The notes under the pieces are model-generated. The model was not told where the DNA came from. It did not search any database and was given only the letters and a program-made list of their open reading frames with translations. 64,000 nucleotides of DNA from Pseudomaricurvus alkylphenolicus (GTDB lineage Bacteria; Pseudomonadota; Gammaproteobacteria; Pseudomonadales; Cellvibrionaceae), in assembly GCF_011683955.1 (NCBI RefSeq), contig NZ_JAAQPI010000014.1, positions 62,001 to 126,000 of the forward strand, given 5' to 3'. The position numbers and the translations under genes are program-made. Positions 51,134 through 60,275 of the stretch are shown piece by piece (positions within the stretch are counted from its first letter, which is position 1; each line of letters opens with the position of its first letter).

Positions 51134-54100
51134 ATGCCAAAAGTGTACCATCGCCTTGTACAGCAATTGTTGTTCTCGCTGATCTATGTCAGTTTGGCCT
51201 ACATTGGGATGCTGGCTGCTCCGGCGCATACGACGGGATCAACCATTTACCCAGCGGCTGGCTTTGCCTTGGGGCTATTGATTGCGAAGGGTGCACGCTA
51301 TTTGCCCGCACTGATTTTCGGCGTTTCTTTTACGATTTTCTATCTTCACAAAGGGACATTTCCGTCAGTAACTGGCGCAACGCTAACAAGTAGCGCCATT
51401 GTGACTCAGGCCGTAGTAGGTTACTGTTTACTCAAACACTCCTTCACCGATGATGCTCTTAAGTCGATTCTTGAACCCAAAAACACGCTCTATGTTCTCT
51501 CAGCGATTGTACTTTCTTCTTTGATTGCCAGTTCATCTTCAGTGCTGCTGCTGATTTTGACAGGCGTCCAAGAGTTCAACGGCGCCTATTCCATTTGGGT
51601 GAGGTGGTGGTTGGGTGACGTTGTGGGTACAGTCTTAATGGCACCAGTAACCATCGCAGTTCTCAAAAGTGGTAAGAGAGTTGATAATCGCATCCAAAAG
51701 ACCTTCATCCTGCCAATGACCGTAACTCTGATCGGCATGGTTTTTCTCAACTATTTCATCCACAGCAATCAGGAAAAACAAATCCGCGCCAGAATTCAGC
51801 TGATTACTAACGATCTTGAGCGCTATGCGCAGGGCATTGTCACGCGCGTTGAAGAAAAGGTGCTAGGTTTAGGCCGGTTCTACCAGAACAGTCAAGAGGT
51901 CACGCAAGAAGAATTCTTGGAGTTCTCCAGTGTCGATCACCGCTACGGTCAGTTTCCGATTGGTTTAAGCTGGAATAGACTGGCTACAACCGATGTTAGG
52001 GATAGTGTTGAGAAAGAGATCCAGGCTGATCTAGGCAGGCCTTCCTTCAAAATCAGAGAAATCCAGAGCAATTGGGGCAATGTCAAAAAACCAGAGTTTT
52101 CGGTGATAGTGACCAATATCTATCCCCCGTCGCAAGAAGAAGATGTGCTGGGGTTGGATATCGCCACAGACGTCACACGGGGTAAAGCTATCCTAAAAGC
52201 AATAGAGACAGGCGAGATGGTGGCTACGCCACCCATAGGGCTTGTTCAAGCAAAGGACGATGAAAAGGGCATACTGATTCTCAACCCAGTTAGTCTCAAC
52301 ATGGCATCAACCAGGACATCGGAGGGATGGCTGCCGGATGGTTTTGCCGTAGGTGTGATCAATATAACCAAATTAATGGCCCAGAAACAGGTTCTTGATT
52401 TGGAACCAGGCATTGGTTTCAAGCTACAGGACGTTACAGGGGATAGCGACATCACCGTGTATTCCCATCAACCGGAACATTCCTTGCCGCTCCATTCTCT
52501 GACAACCAACACGAAGATAAGTGTTGCCGGAAGGGTATGGACCTTATCGGTTACACCTTCAGAGGTTTATGCCAATGGAATTGGGGAGAGCTACGATCTG
52601 TGGTTTGCTGTTGTCTGCTTTCTGATGGGGATCATATTGAGCCGCTCTTTCTATGAAAATTATCTTCGACACGAAAGGGTGGAAAAGGAAGTTCAAAACA
52701 AAACAGAATTGCTTGATCTCATCAAATTGATTCAGTCGTGTTACATCGAAGACTTGGACTTTGGTAACACCCTGATGGAGGTCACTAAGAGTCTAATAAA
52801 GTATGCCGAAGCTGAAGTCGGTGGTGTCGTCGGAAGAGAAAACGCGATGACGCGCGCAGCCGGCATCGAGTTGATTTTTCCGCCAGAGGGTTCACGTAGA
52901 ATTAACGAACCCAGAATACGTTTTTTTCACCACAGATTGGTGGAATCACTATCGCAAGAGAAAACTCATACATCCGAGCGAGTTTTTACCAGTCGGTTAT
53001 TTTCCTATTCATCACACGTTTTGGTATTTATTCCCTGGAAGGTTAAAGAAAAACCATATTGTATTGTACTTCTCCTTGGTATCAGTGGACTTAATGACCG
53101 GTTTTTGAATCAGCTGGATCGAGTTCGAGAGTCGCTAGAGAGTACAGCCAATGCCATCTATGAGAGAATCAGCCGCAGAAAGGCCATCTCAGCGCTTAGA
53201 GAGAGCGAGGAACAACTGTCTCTGCTGATAGAGCACGCGCCAGCGGCCTTGGCCATGCTGGATAAAGAGATGAACTATATCGTTTGCAGCAAGCGCTGGT
53301 TAGACGATTACAACATGGGCGGAGGAGAAATCTCTGGAAGATCCCATCTTGAACTCTTGCCAGAGCTCAGTGAAGAAAGAAAAGAAATATACAGGCGATC
53401 ACTGTCTGGTGAAACCCAGGAGATTGAGGAAGACAGCTTTGTTCGAAATGATGGAAGGCTGAAGTGGATCAAATGGGCCGTGAGACCTTGGTATTCATCC
53501 GCAGACGATATTGGCGGTATTGTTATCTTTTCCGAAGACATAACGCAAAAAAAACTAGCAACAGAGGCATTGACTGAGCAATCATCGCTGCTGGTCCAGG
53601 CGGAAAGCATCGGTAATGTGGGGTCTTGGAAGCTCGACCATGTAAGCGGAAGTTCCCGTGTATCTGATCAGGTACTCCGAATGTTGGATATTCAGAAGGG
53701 TGACAATAAGTTTGGATTCCGAACCTTCTTGCGTGCCGTTCATCCCGACGACAGAAAGCGATTCCTTAAAGAGATTAAGAGCTCTATTGGCCGGAAAGAA
53801 GGGACCGTCAACATCACGCAGCGAATTTTGACTAAACGGGGCATTCGCTTTCTTGGTGAGCGGTTTCAGCATGAATATGACCAATCCGGTGAGCTCTATA
53901 GCACTACTGGAATCGTCTATGATATCACCGCAGAGGTTGAGCGTTCCCAGAGCATATCGTTGGAAAATGAGCGGGTCCAAAAGCAGAAGGAAGCCATAAC
54001 TGAACTTACGTTCAATATCCTTTCAAGTCAAAAGGGTATGCAAGAAAAGCTATATGCCATCGCCGCTGCCGCCAGCAACGTCCTCCAAGTATCTCGCGCT

Positions 54101-56047
54101 AGCATCTGGATATTCTCAGATGACCGTAAAGTTATGGACTGTTATACGCTGGTTGAGCATGGTAACAACGTTGATGATTTACCAAATGCTCTGGTGCTTG
54201 ACGACTATCCCATCTATTTTCAATCGCTCCGTGAGTCCACGCGCATTGATGTTGAAGATACACAGTCAGATCGCCGTGTGTCTGAATTGCTCCACGCCTA
54301 TCTACTACCTCTCGGGATTCGTTCGATGTTGGATGTTCCCATCACGCGAGATGCAAAAATGGCCGGAGTCTTATGTCTTGAGCATAAACACGATGTGAGA
54401 AAGTGGCTTGCAGATGAGGCGTTGTTCGTTAATACCCTCGCCGTACTTACTGGCCAGACGCTCGAAGCTCAAGATCGATCTGATTATATGATGCGCCTTA
54501 TCAAGCAAGATGAGGATAGAGAAAAAATCATCAACGCCATGGTCGACGCTGTGATCACGATCAATGATCAAGGAAGGATACTCTCTGCCAATGAGTCGAC
54601 GGCGAGACAGTTTGGATATGCTGTGTCCGACCTTATCGGTGGTAGTGTCAACCAGATTATGTCAAACGAAACTGCTAAGAATCATGATTCCTATCTCCAT
54701 AATTACATCACAACAGGGGAGGCGAAGGTCATTGGCGTTGGGCGCGAGGTTATGGGGAAAAAGAAAAATGGAGAAGAATTTCCAGTCCGTTTGTCCGTAG
54801 CAGAACTCAGTTCCACAGATGAAGACGAGCGAATTTTTGTCGGCACATTACATGACCTCACCGTTGAGAGAAAGCAGCAGGAGCAGATTCAGAGAACACA
54901 GAAAATGGATGCGTTAGGACAGCTTACTGGCGGCATTGCTCATGACTTTAATAATATCTTGGGGATAATGCTCGGATACACGGAAATGCTTCTTGAGTTT
55001 ATACCTGAATCTGAGAAAGATTTGATCAATTACGCCAATCAAATTGACAAAGCCGGGGAGCGCGCAAGAACACTGATTCAGAAGTTAAGGGCATTCTCCA
55101 AAAAGGACACAGGAGCTCAAGAGCCGGTAGTGATCAATGAACTGCTGGAAGATCAGAGGCTCATGCTTGAGAAAGCAGTTACATCCAAGAATCGAGTTGT
55201 CTTTGAGCTTGGGGCAGACCTCTGGAAGGCTTCTATTGATGAATCCGACTTTGAAAACGGCATCCTAAATCTCTGCGTTAATGCGATGCATGCCATGCCT
55301 TCTGGCGGAACAATTGACATTGCCACAAACAACACAATCCTCAGTTCGGAAGACGCCGATACTCTCGGTGTGCATCCTGGAAAATATGTTCTCCTGGAAG
55401 TGGAGGATGAAGGAAAAGGGATGGATGAGTCCACCTTGAGTCGAATCTTTGAACCCTTTTTCTCGACAAAAGGGGACAAAGGGACAGGACTGGGCTTGTC
55501 GCAACTTTACGGATTTATCAAGCGATCCCATGGCGCAATACAAGTTGAATCTGAGCTGGATGGGGGGTCGAAGTTCAGAATCTACTTTCCCAAAGCAGAG
55601 GAAAAGATAATTCCCCTGATAATAGAGAGTAAAGCAGATGAAAACCCTGGCGAGTCATCCAGTTGCAGTGTACTAGTTGTAGACGATGAGGCACAGTTGA
55701 GGGAACTACTGTGTGAGAAATTACGCCTAAAGGGCTTCCGTGCCATAGCCGCCTCCGATGGAAAAGAAGCGATGTTGATTCTTGAAAAAGAATCCGTGAA
55801 TGTCGTTCTTTCCGATATCATCATGCCCAATATGGATGGTGTGGAGCTGAGTAATCAAATAGCGCGAGATTTTCCGGATATTGAAATTCAACTGATGAGT
55901 GGTTTTAGTGACCAGTTTCAAAGTCGATTAAAAGATCAAAACCTATTTGTCAATCGACTGATCAAACCGTTCAGTTTCTCTGACCTCGAAGAACGGATTT
56001 TTGGTCTCCTGGCTAAAGCACGCGAGACGGAAAGTCGCGATAACTGA
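51134..56047 (+). CDS. Large hybrid histidine kinase (MASE1-CHASE-PAS/GAF-HisKA-HATPase-REC)
   Basis: 1637 residues. Order: MASE1-like membrane sensor (about 1-205, IYPAAGFALGLLIAKGARYL); periplasmic CHASE-type sensor (about 215-440, RVEEKVLGLGRFYQNSQEV); membrane helix near 500; a GAF-like stretch (about 520-680); PAS domains near 700-810 and 830-930; GAF near 970-1110; PAS near 1130-1240; dimerisation/phosphoacceptor domain with H1270 (GIAHDFNNILG); ATPase with DEGKGMDEST and GTGLGLSQ; C-terminal receiver with D1561 (LSDIIMPN). No HPt domain is present here. It is the probable phosphodonor for the three upstream receivers, perhaps through an HPt protein encoded elsewhere. Confidence 0.9.
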   Translation: MPKVYHRLVQQLLFSLIYVSLAYIGMLAAPAHTTGSTIYPAAGFALGLLIAKGARYLPALIFGVSFTIFYLHKGTFPSVTGATLTSSAIVTQAVVGYCLLKHSFTDDALKSILEPKNTLYVLSAIVLSSLIASSSSVLLLILTGVQEFNGAYSIWVRWWLGDVVGTVLMAPVTIAVLKSGKRVDNRIQKTFILPMTVTLIGMVFLNYFIHSNQEKQIRARIQLITNDLERYAQGIVTRVEEKVLGLGRFYQNSQEVTQEEFLEFSSVDHRYGQFPIGLSWNRLATTDVRDSVEKEIQADLGRPSFKIREIQSNWGNVKKPEFSVIVTNIYPPSQEEDVLGLDIATDVTRGKAILKAIETGEMVATPPIGLVQAKDDEKGILILNPVSLNMASTRTSEGWLPDGFAVGVINITKLMAQKQVLDLEPGIGFKLQDVTGDSDITVYSHQPEHSLPLHSLTTNTKISVAGRVWTLSVTPSEVYANGIGESYDLWFAVVCFLMGIILSRSFYENYLRHERVEKEVQNKTELLDLIKLIQSCYIEDLDFGNTLMEVTKSLIKYAEAEVGGVVGRENAMTRAAGIELIFPPEGSRRINEPRIRFFHHRLVESLSQEKTHTSERVFTSRLFSYSSHVLVFIPWKVKEKPYCIVLLLGISGLNDRFLNQLDRVRESLESTANAIYERISRRKAISALRESEEQLSLLIEHAPAALAMLDKEMNYIVCSKRWLDDYNMGGGEISGRSHLELLPELSEERKEIYRRSLSGETQEIEEDSFVRNDGRLKWIKWAVRPWYSSADDIGGIVIFSEDITQKKLATEALTEQSSLLVQAESIGNVGSWKLDHVSGSSRVSDQVLRMLDIQKGDNKFGFRTFLRAVHPDDRKRFLKEIKSSIGRKEGTVNITQRILTKRGIRFLGERFQHEYDQSGELYSTTGIVYDITAEVERSQSISLENERVQKQKEAITELTFNILSSQKGMQEKLYAIAAAASNVLQVSRASIWIFSDDRKVMDCYTLVEHGNNVDDLPNALVLDDYPIYFQSLRESTRIDVEDTQSDRRVSELLHAYLLPLGIRSMLDVPITRDAKMAGVLCLEHKHDVRKWLADEALFVNTLAVLTGQTLEAQDRSDYMMRLIKQDEDREKIINAMVDAVITINDQGRILSANESTARQFGYAVSDLIGGSVNQIMSNETAKNHDSYLHNYITTGEAKVIGVGREVMGKKKNGEEFPVRLSVAELSSTDEDERIFVGTLHDLTVERKQQEQIQRTQKMDALGQLTGGIAHDFNNILGIMLGYTEMLLEFIPESEKDLINYANQIDKAGERARTLIQKLRAFSKKDTGAQEPVVINELLEDQRLMLEKAVTSKNRVVFELGADLWKASIDESDFENGILNLCVNAMHAMPSGGTIDIATNNTILSSEDADTLGVHPGKYVLLEVEDEGKGMDESTLSRIFEPFFSTKGDKGTGLGLSQLYGFIKRSHGAIQVESELDGGSKFRIYFPKAEEKIIPLIIESKADENPGESSSCSVLVVDDEAQLRELLCEKLRLKGFRAIAASDGKEAMLILEKESVNVVLSDIIMPNMDGVELSNQIARDFPDIEIQLMSGFSDQFQSRLKDQNLFVNRLIKPFSFSDLEERIFGLLAKARETESRDN

Positions 56048-56098
56048 TTCGAAACGAAAGAAATCGCTGACCCCGAAGGTAATATGTGGAGTTTGACA

Positions 56099-56944
56099 AT
56101 GAACGGATCCAAAGGGGATCGAAATCCATTTAATACTCAATCAAACGTTGATGATGGTGGATTGGTGGGTATGCCCGGAGGTGTGACTATTTCAATACTG
56201 CTGATGATTGTATTACTGATGTCAACGTCAGCCACTACGGTTTCCGAAGAGCTGATTCTAGTCGCCGACGAATGGTGCCCCTATAATTGTGCCCCTGGAT
56301 CAGACAGGCCCGGGTTTATGGTAGAGATCGCCCAACATGCTCTGGCGAAAGAAGGTCATACCGTTGTTTACAAGACGGTACCATGGGCGCGAGCAATTGC
56401 GAATGCACGCCTGGGTCTATATCAGGGAATCATTGGAGCCGGCCGCGAGGAAACCCCAGACTTTGTCTTTCCGGAAATCGAGTCTGGTCATTCCACACAT
56501 ACCTTCTATGTCAAAAGGGGAAATGCATGGCGATTTGAGGGATTGGAGTCGCTAGAGTCAGTTAACTTGGGTGCGATTATTCATTACTCTTATGGCGGCC
56601 TTTTTAGCGACTATATACTTCCCAATAAGGATAAGCAAAATGTCCAGGTGATAGGAGGGGAGAACACACTAGGTCGAAACATCAAGAAGCTGATAACCGG
56701 AAGAATCGATGTTTTGATTGAGGATAAGGCTGTATTTCAACATCATCTATTCATCACCAGTACACTGGATCAATTTCAGGTAGCAGGAGTTTCTCAGAAA
56801 GAGAAGGTATATATCGCATTCTCTCCCAATAATGGTAAGTCGAAACACTATGCACAAATCATAAATAGCGGGATGAAAGAACTTCGAGAATCCGGTCGCC
56901 TCAAGCGAATTCTGGAGAAATATGGTGTTTCTGATTGGCGATGA
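56099..56944 (+). CDS. Orphan family-3 type periplasmic binding protein next to the kinase
   Basis: About 281 residues with an N-terminal hydrophobic segment (GGVTISILLMIVLLMSTSA) and a periplasmic binding fold (ADEWCPYNCAPGSDRPGFMV, VYKTVPWARAIANARLG, GRIDVLIEDKAVFQHH). ATG 56099 is preferred to ATG 56084 because GGAG lies 7 bases before it. It follows the hybrid kinase gene after 51 bases on the same strand and has no ABC permease partner, so it may present a ligand to the CHASE sensor. The two Cys in WCPYNC could form a disulfide. Ligand unknown. Distantly similar in fold only to the binding protein at 6958. Confidence 0.75.
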   Translation: MNGSKGDRNPFNTQSNVDDGGLVGMPGGVTISILLMIVLLMSTSATTVSEELILVADEWCPYNCAPGSDRPGFMVEIAQHALAKEGHTVVYKTVPWARAIANARLGLYQGIIGAGREETPDFVFPEIESGHSTHTFYVKRGNAWRFEGLESLESVNLGAIIHYSYGGLFSDYILPNKDKQNVQVIGGENTLGRNIKKLITGRIDVLIEDKAVFQHHLFITSTLDQFQVAGVSQKEKVYIAFSPNNGKSKHYAQIINSGMKELRESGRLKRILEKYGVSDWR

Positions 56945-57062
56945 AATTCAGACTGGTTATCAGTGATACAATACTAGAATCAACTCCAGATCATTGCTCC
57001 TAATCAAGAGCTTTTTGAGGGAGGCGATTCAGGCCTTTATTAGGCATTAACATTTTTTGTTA

Positions 57063-57127
57063 TTGCTGATGCGTTACACCATACGCGAACCTTCCCGAGG
57101 GTTTTCAGAGAAGCTTCTACGGGGCAA
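57063..57127 (+). pseudogene. Relic of a spinster-type MFS gene (internal part)
   Basis: On the plus strand this stretch reads LLMRYTIREPSRGFSE, one residue different from LLMRYTIREPLRGFSE encoded at 46782-46829. Nucleotide matches continue weakly to GGGGCAATC. No other part of the gene remains. Several synonymous differences suggest it came from an already diverged homologue. It lies antisense to the 3' end of the membrane-protein gene at 57074. Confidence 0.75.
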
Positions 57128-58336
57128 TCCTACAACGGGCCACTTATCAAAGAAAGTATTCAGGTACAACAGCGGCATAAGCAGCGAAAATTGACCCGCC
57201 AAAATTCCCAATGCAGGAACCCCCAGGCCTAGATCGTTCGCACCAAATGGTAAGTATGTATAGATTTGAAGCCATACCAATCCCCAAACGGTCCCACCCA
57301 CTAACCAGATAGAGATTCGAGCGCCAATTCGTCTGGCCTGATTGGAAACCCGCTGCTGGTTGGGATAATCATCAAACAGGTGATGCCAGGCGAGCATAAA
57401 CACGATAACAGACAACTCCAGCGAAGCCACGACTACATCTGGTGGTACCCCTGGCAGGATATCAAGCGGGATAATGATCATCTTCATTAGTGGGGGGACA
57501 GTTAATCCCGCAAACACGGCTATTGCAAAACCAGTGAGCCCCATAAGGGGTTGTCTCTTGGAAATTAATTTCATTGGATAGTTCTCGCCACCTTCAACCG
57601 GCAGGATGGCAAAAATTATGTATGCCTGACAGAAGGCGATAAAGGCGGGCCAGCGGCCAAACGGAGGTGTTACAACGCCTTTGCCTGCAAGAGAAAGATC
57701 CATCCAACTTGGAACGATCAGAGCCATCCAAACTATCCAGGTAACAGCGGTTCCCAAGGAGAGTACGCCGATACTATCGTAAGGCGGCTCAGCGTTGCCT
57801 CCAAATGGCCATTTATGAAACAGGGAAACCAGTGGGATTTGGGCGATGATTACCGCTAATGCGTAGAAATTGGCCGTATCCCAGGCCAAAATTGCCAACC
57901 GTATTTGGGCCTCATTCGCTGGAGTAAACATGGTGGCGAGATTAAAAGGATGCCACCAAATACCCAGAAAGCTAATCAGTATCAAGAATGCAACAACCCC
58001 CAAAACCCAGCTACACAGCGTGTACCAAATTCCAGCGATCGGTTGCTTGTCGGTAAAAAGGTTCTTACCCGGGTTTCCCAGTACCAGCGTAAGCCAGATC
58101 CAGCTATTGATCATCATCCAGAAAAAAGTTCCTTCAGATACCACTTTGATCAGCTGCGATACAAGAGAAGGTTCAACGGTTGTAAGGACATCTCCGGCAA
58201 TTTGAAAATAAATTGACTTGACGGATAAAGCCCATATGGGCCAAAGGGCACACGCAATACTGAAACCAAGTAGTGTTAAGGAGATTCCCACAATAAGTGG
58301 GTGGCGTGAGAGTCTTTTGGATTTATTCGATTGCAT
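57074..58336 (-). CDS. Polytopic membrane protein of unknown function
   Basis: 420 residues with roughly ten hydrophobic segments (for example LIVGISLTLLGFSIACALWP, GVVAFLILISFLGIWWHPF, ISIWLVGGTVWGLVWLQIY). I do not recognise the family. Conserved-looking features are the WHHLFDDYPN segment and several Trp/Pro-rich loops. The last 18 or so residues (GLPRRSFSENPREGSRMV) are encoded antisense to the MFS relic, so the natural C-terminus was probably replaced by chance sequence. The gene is convergent with the binding-protein gene and ends about 110 bases after the AMP-ligase stop on the same strand. Confidence 0.7.
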   Translation of the reverse strand: MQSNKSKRLSRHPLIVGISLTLLGFSIACALWPIWALSVKSIYFQIAGDVLTTVEPSLVSQLIKVVSEGTFFWMMINSWIWLTLVLGNPGKNLFTDKQPIAGIWYTLCSWVLGVVAFLILISFLGIWWHPFNLATMFTPANEAQIRLAILAWDTANFYALAVIIAQIPLVSLFHKWPFGGNAEPPYDSIGVLSLGTAVTWIVWMALIVPSWMDLSLAGKGVVTPPFGRWPAFIAFCQAYIIFAILPVEGGENYPMKLISKRQPLMGLTGFAIAVFAGLTVPPLMKMIIIPLDILPGVPPDVVVASLELSVIVFMLAWHHLFDDYPNQQRVSNQARRIGARISIWLVGGTVWGLVWLQIYTYLPFGANDLGLGVPALGILAGQFSLLMPLLYLNTFFDKWPVVGLPRRSFSENPREGSRMV

Positions 58337-58444
58337 TCAAAATACCTGACGGGTGCACGACATTGAAATCTTATTATTGATTTGCACAGGAGATCCCAGC
58401 AAAAACAAAGCTGCCAAATCAAATCTGGTAAAGAGGTTGAAGTC

Positions 58445-59995
58445 TCAACCGGATCGGAGTTTGAAACGCTGGATTTTCCCAGTCGCCGTTTTTGGTAGCT
58501 CGCTGATAAATTCAATCAACCTCGGGTATTTGTAGGGGGCCAGTCGCTCTTTGGTGAATGACTTCAGCTCTTCTTGCGACACACTTTGCCCCGGCTTACA
58601 GACCACGTAAGCTTTGGTTTTTGTCAGCCCTGCATCGTCTTCGACCCCCACAACAGCTGCTTCGAGCACGGCGGGGTGTTCCATAACAGTGGCTTCCACT
58701 TCAAACGGAGACACGTAAATACCGCTCACTTTGAGCATATCGTCGCTGCGTCCAGCGTAGGTGTAGGTACCTTCCGGGTTATGAATGTATTTGTCGCCGC
58801 TTTTTACCCACCGCCCCTGAAAGGTATCTCGGGTCTTTGCACGATTACCCCAGTACATCATAGCTGCGGAAGGCCCAGAGATATAAAGATCACCAGGCTC
58901 ACCATCTTCAACAGACTCGCCATCGGGTCCGCGTAGCTCGACTTGGTAACCCTCGACCGGGTGGCCGGTGGTGCCATAATGGACATCACCCGGGCGGTTG
59001 GACAGAAAAATGTGCAGCATTTCCGTTGAGCCAATACCATCAATGATGTCTACGCCAAAGTGCTCGGAAAAACGCTTGCCAAGCTCTGGTGGCAGAGCCT
59101 CACCCGCCGAAGATACAAGACGCAGTTCCACTTCAGATCGATCAGGCAAATTGGTTGATGCGAGCATGCCGGCAAAACCGGTGGGTGCGCCGTAGAAAAT
59201 GGTAGGTTTACCGGACGGTGTTGAGTTTGTCAGACGCTCGAAGACCGCCTCGGGTGTCGGCCTCTCAGCCATCAGAATCGAGGTAGCGCCAACTCCCATC
59301 GGGAAGGTCAGACCATTACCAAGGCCATAGGCAAAAAAGAGTTTTGCCGCCGAGAAGCACACATCGTTTTGGGTAAGATTGAGTACTCCCTTTGCGTAGT
59401 GTTCAATGGTCCAATAAGGATTGGCGTGGCTATGAACAGTACCTTTTGGGCGTCCGGTAGAGCCGGAGGAATACAGCCAAAAACCCGGTGAATCACCGGT
59501 GGTTTTGGTTGGTTTGGATTGTTCTTGACTGTTTTCGACAAAGGGCTGCATGTCGATCTCGGACGGGTGAAGAGGGCTTTCGGGTCGAGAAACCACCACT
59601 TTCTGCACAGAGTGATCGGCCCGTGCGAGGGCAGAGTTAAGGGTGGGCAAAATGCCGCCACTCACGATCAGGGCGCGAGCGCCACTGTGCTCAAGCATAT
59701 AGGCGTAGTCGTCAGCGGTCAGCAGGGTATTTACGGCCACCGGTACTATGCCGGCGTACATGGCGCCCAGAAAGGCCAAAGGAAAGTCGATGCTATCTTG
59801 CAATACCAGCAAAATCCGCTCTTCACGTCTAACGCCAAGGCTTTGGAGCCCTGCCGCTACACGACGAATACCCTGAAACAGCTCGCCATAAGAGATTTGG
59901 CGAACGTCATCGATAAAGGCTGTTTTGTCGAATCGCCCCTGATTGATCTCCATCAGGTAGTTGGCGAAGTTGAATGCTTCGCTGGTGTTGACCAT
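58445..59995 (-). CDS. Aryl-CoA ligase, benzoate-CoA ligase family
   Basis: 516 residues from ATG 59995, chosen for the AAAGGGG site before it and for matching the usual N-terminus (FNFANYLMEIN). AMP-forming ligase motifs: SSGSTGRPKGTVHSH, GIGSTEMLHIFLSN, GDLYISGPSAAMMYWGN and the catalytic Lys in TATGKIQRFK. The family activates benzoate, hydroxybenzoates or related aryl acids with ATP and CoA. In this neighbourhood either a (hydroxy)benzoate or a cinnamate is plausible. Divergent from the thiolase gene. A 20-bp dyad lies in its leader. Confidence 0.9.
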   Translation of the reverse strand: MVNTSEAFNFANYLMEINQGRFDKTAFIDDVRQISYGELFQGIRRVAAGLQSLGVRREERILLVLQDSIDFPLAFLGAMYAGIVPVAVNTLLTADDYAYMLEHSGARALIVSGGILPTLNSALARADHSVQKVVVSRPESPLHPSEIDMQPFVENSQEQSKPTKTTGDSPGFWLYSSGSTGRPKGTVHSHANPYWTIEHYAKGVLNLTQNDVCFSAAKLFFAYGLGNGLTFPMGVGATSILMAERPTPEAVFERLTNSTPSGKPTIFYGAPTGFAGMLASTNLPDRSEVELRLVSSAGEALPPELGKRFSEHFGVDIIDGIGSTEMLHIFLSNRPGDVHYGTTGHPVEGYQVELRGPDGESVEDGEPGDLYISGPSAAMMYWGNRAKTRDTFQGRWVKSGDKYIHNPEGTYTYAGRSDDMLKVSGIYVSPFEVEATVMEHPAVLEAAVVGVEDDAGLTKTKAYVVCKPGQSVSQEELKSFTKERLAPYKYPRLIEFISELPKTATGKIQRFKLRSG

Positions 59996-60047
59996 TGTTT
60001 GTACCCCTTTCCAATTATTCTTGTATGAGCAGGACGGCATAATACTG

Positions 60048-60067
60048 CATTTGATTTTTATCAAATG
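60048..60067. promoter_or_regulatory. Perfect dyad in the ligase leader
   Basis: CATTTGAT (60048-60055) and ATCAAATG (60060-60067) are perfect inverted copies around TTTT, 53 bases upstream of the ligase start, in the 280-base gap to the thiolase gene. It resembles operators of MarR- or GntR-type acyl-CoA-responsive repressors. The same gap holds the palindrome TCAACGTTGA (60187-60196). Confidence 0.5.
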
Positions 60068-60275
60068 TAATATAGTGCATGTCTCGGGTCAAGACATTCG
60101 CCTGTTTTTGCTAATTTTGCTCTAACTTTAGCCCATTGAACCCCGCATGGAGTTTGAAGAGAATCTTTTCTATTCGCAGTGAACGATCAACGTTGACCGT
60201 TAACGCCGGTCCTTTTTGTTCAGTACATGGCAAAAGCGGCTGAAATTTTATAAATTAACCCAGTTAGGTAAAGCT

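Noticed and set aside
57033-57057. Possible terminator GCCT/AGGC followed by a T run
   Set aside because: The stem is only 4 bp and the T run starts several bases later; too weak.
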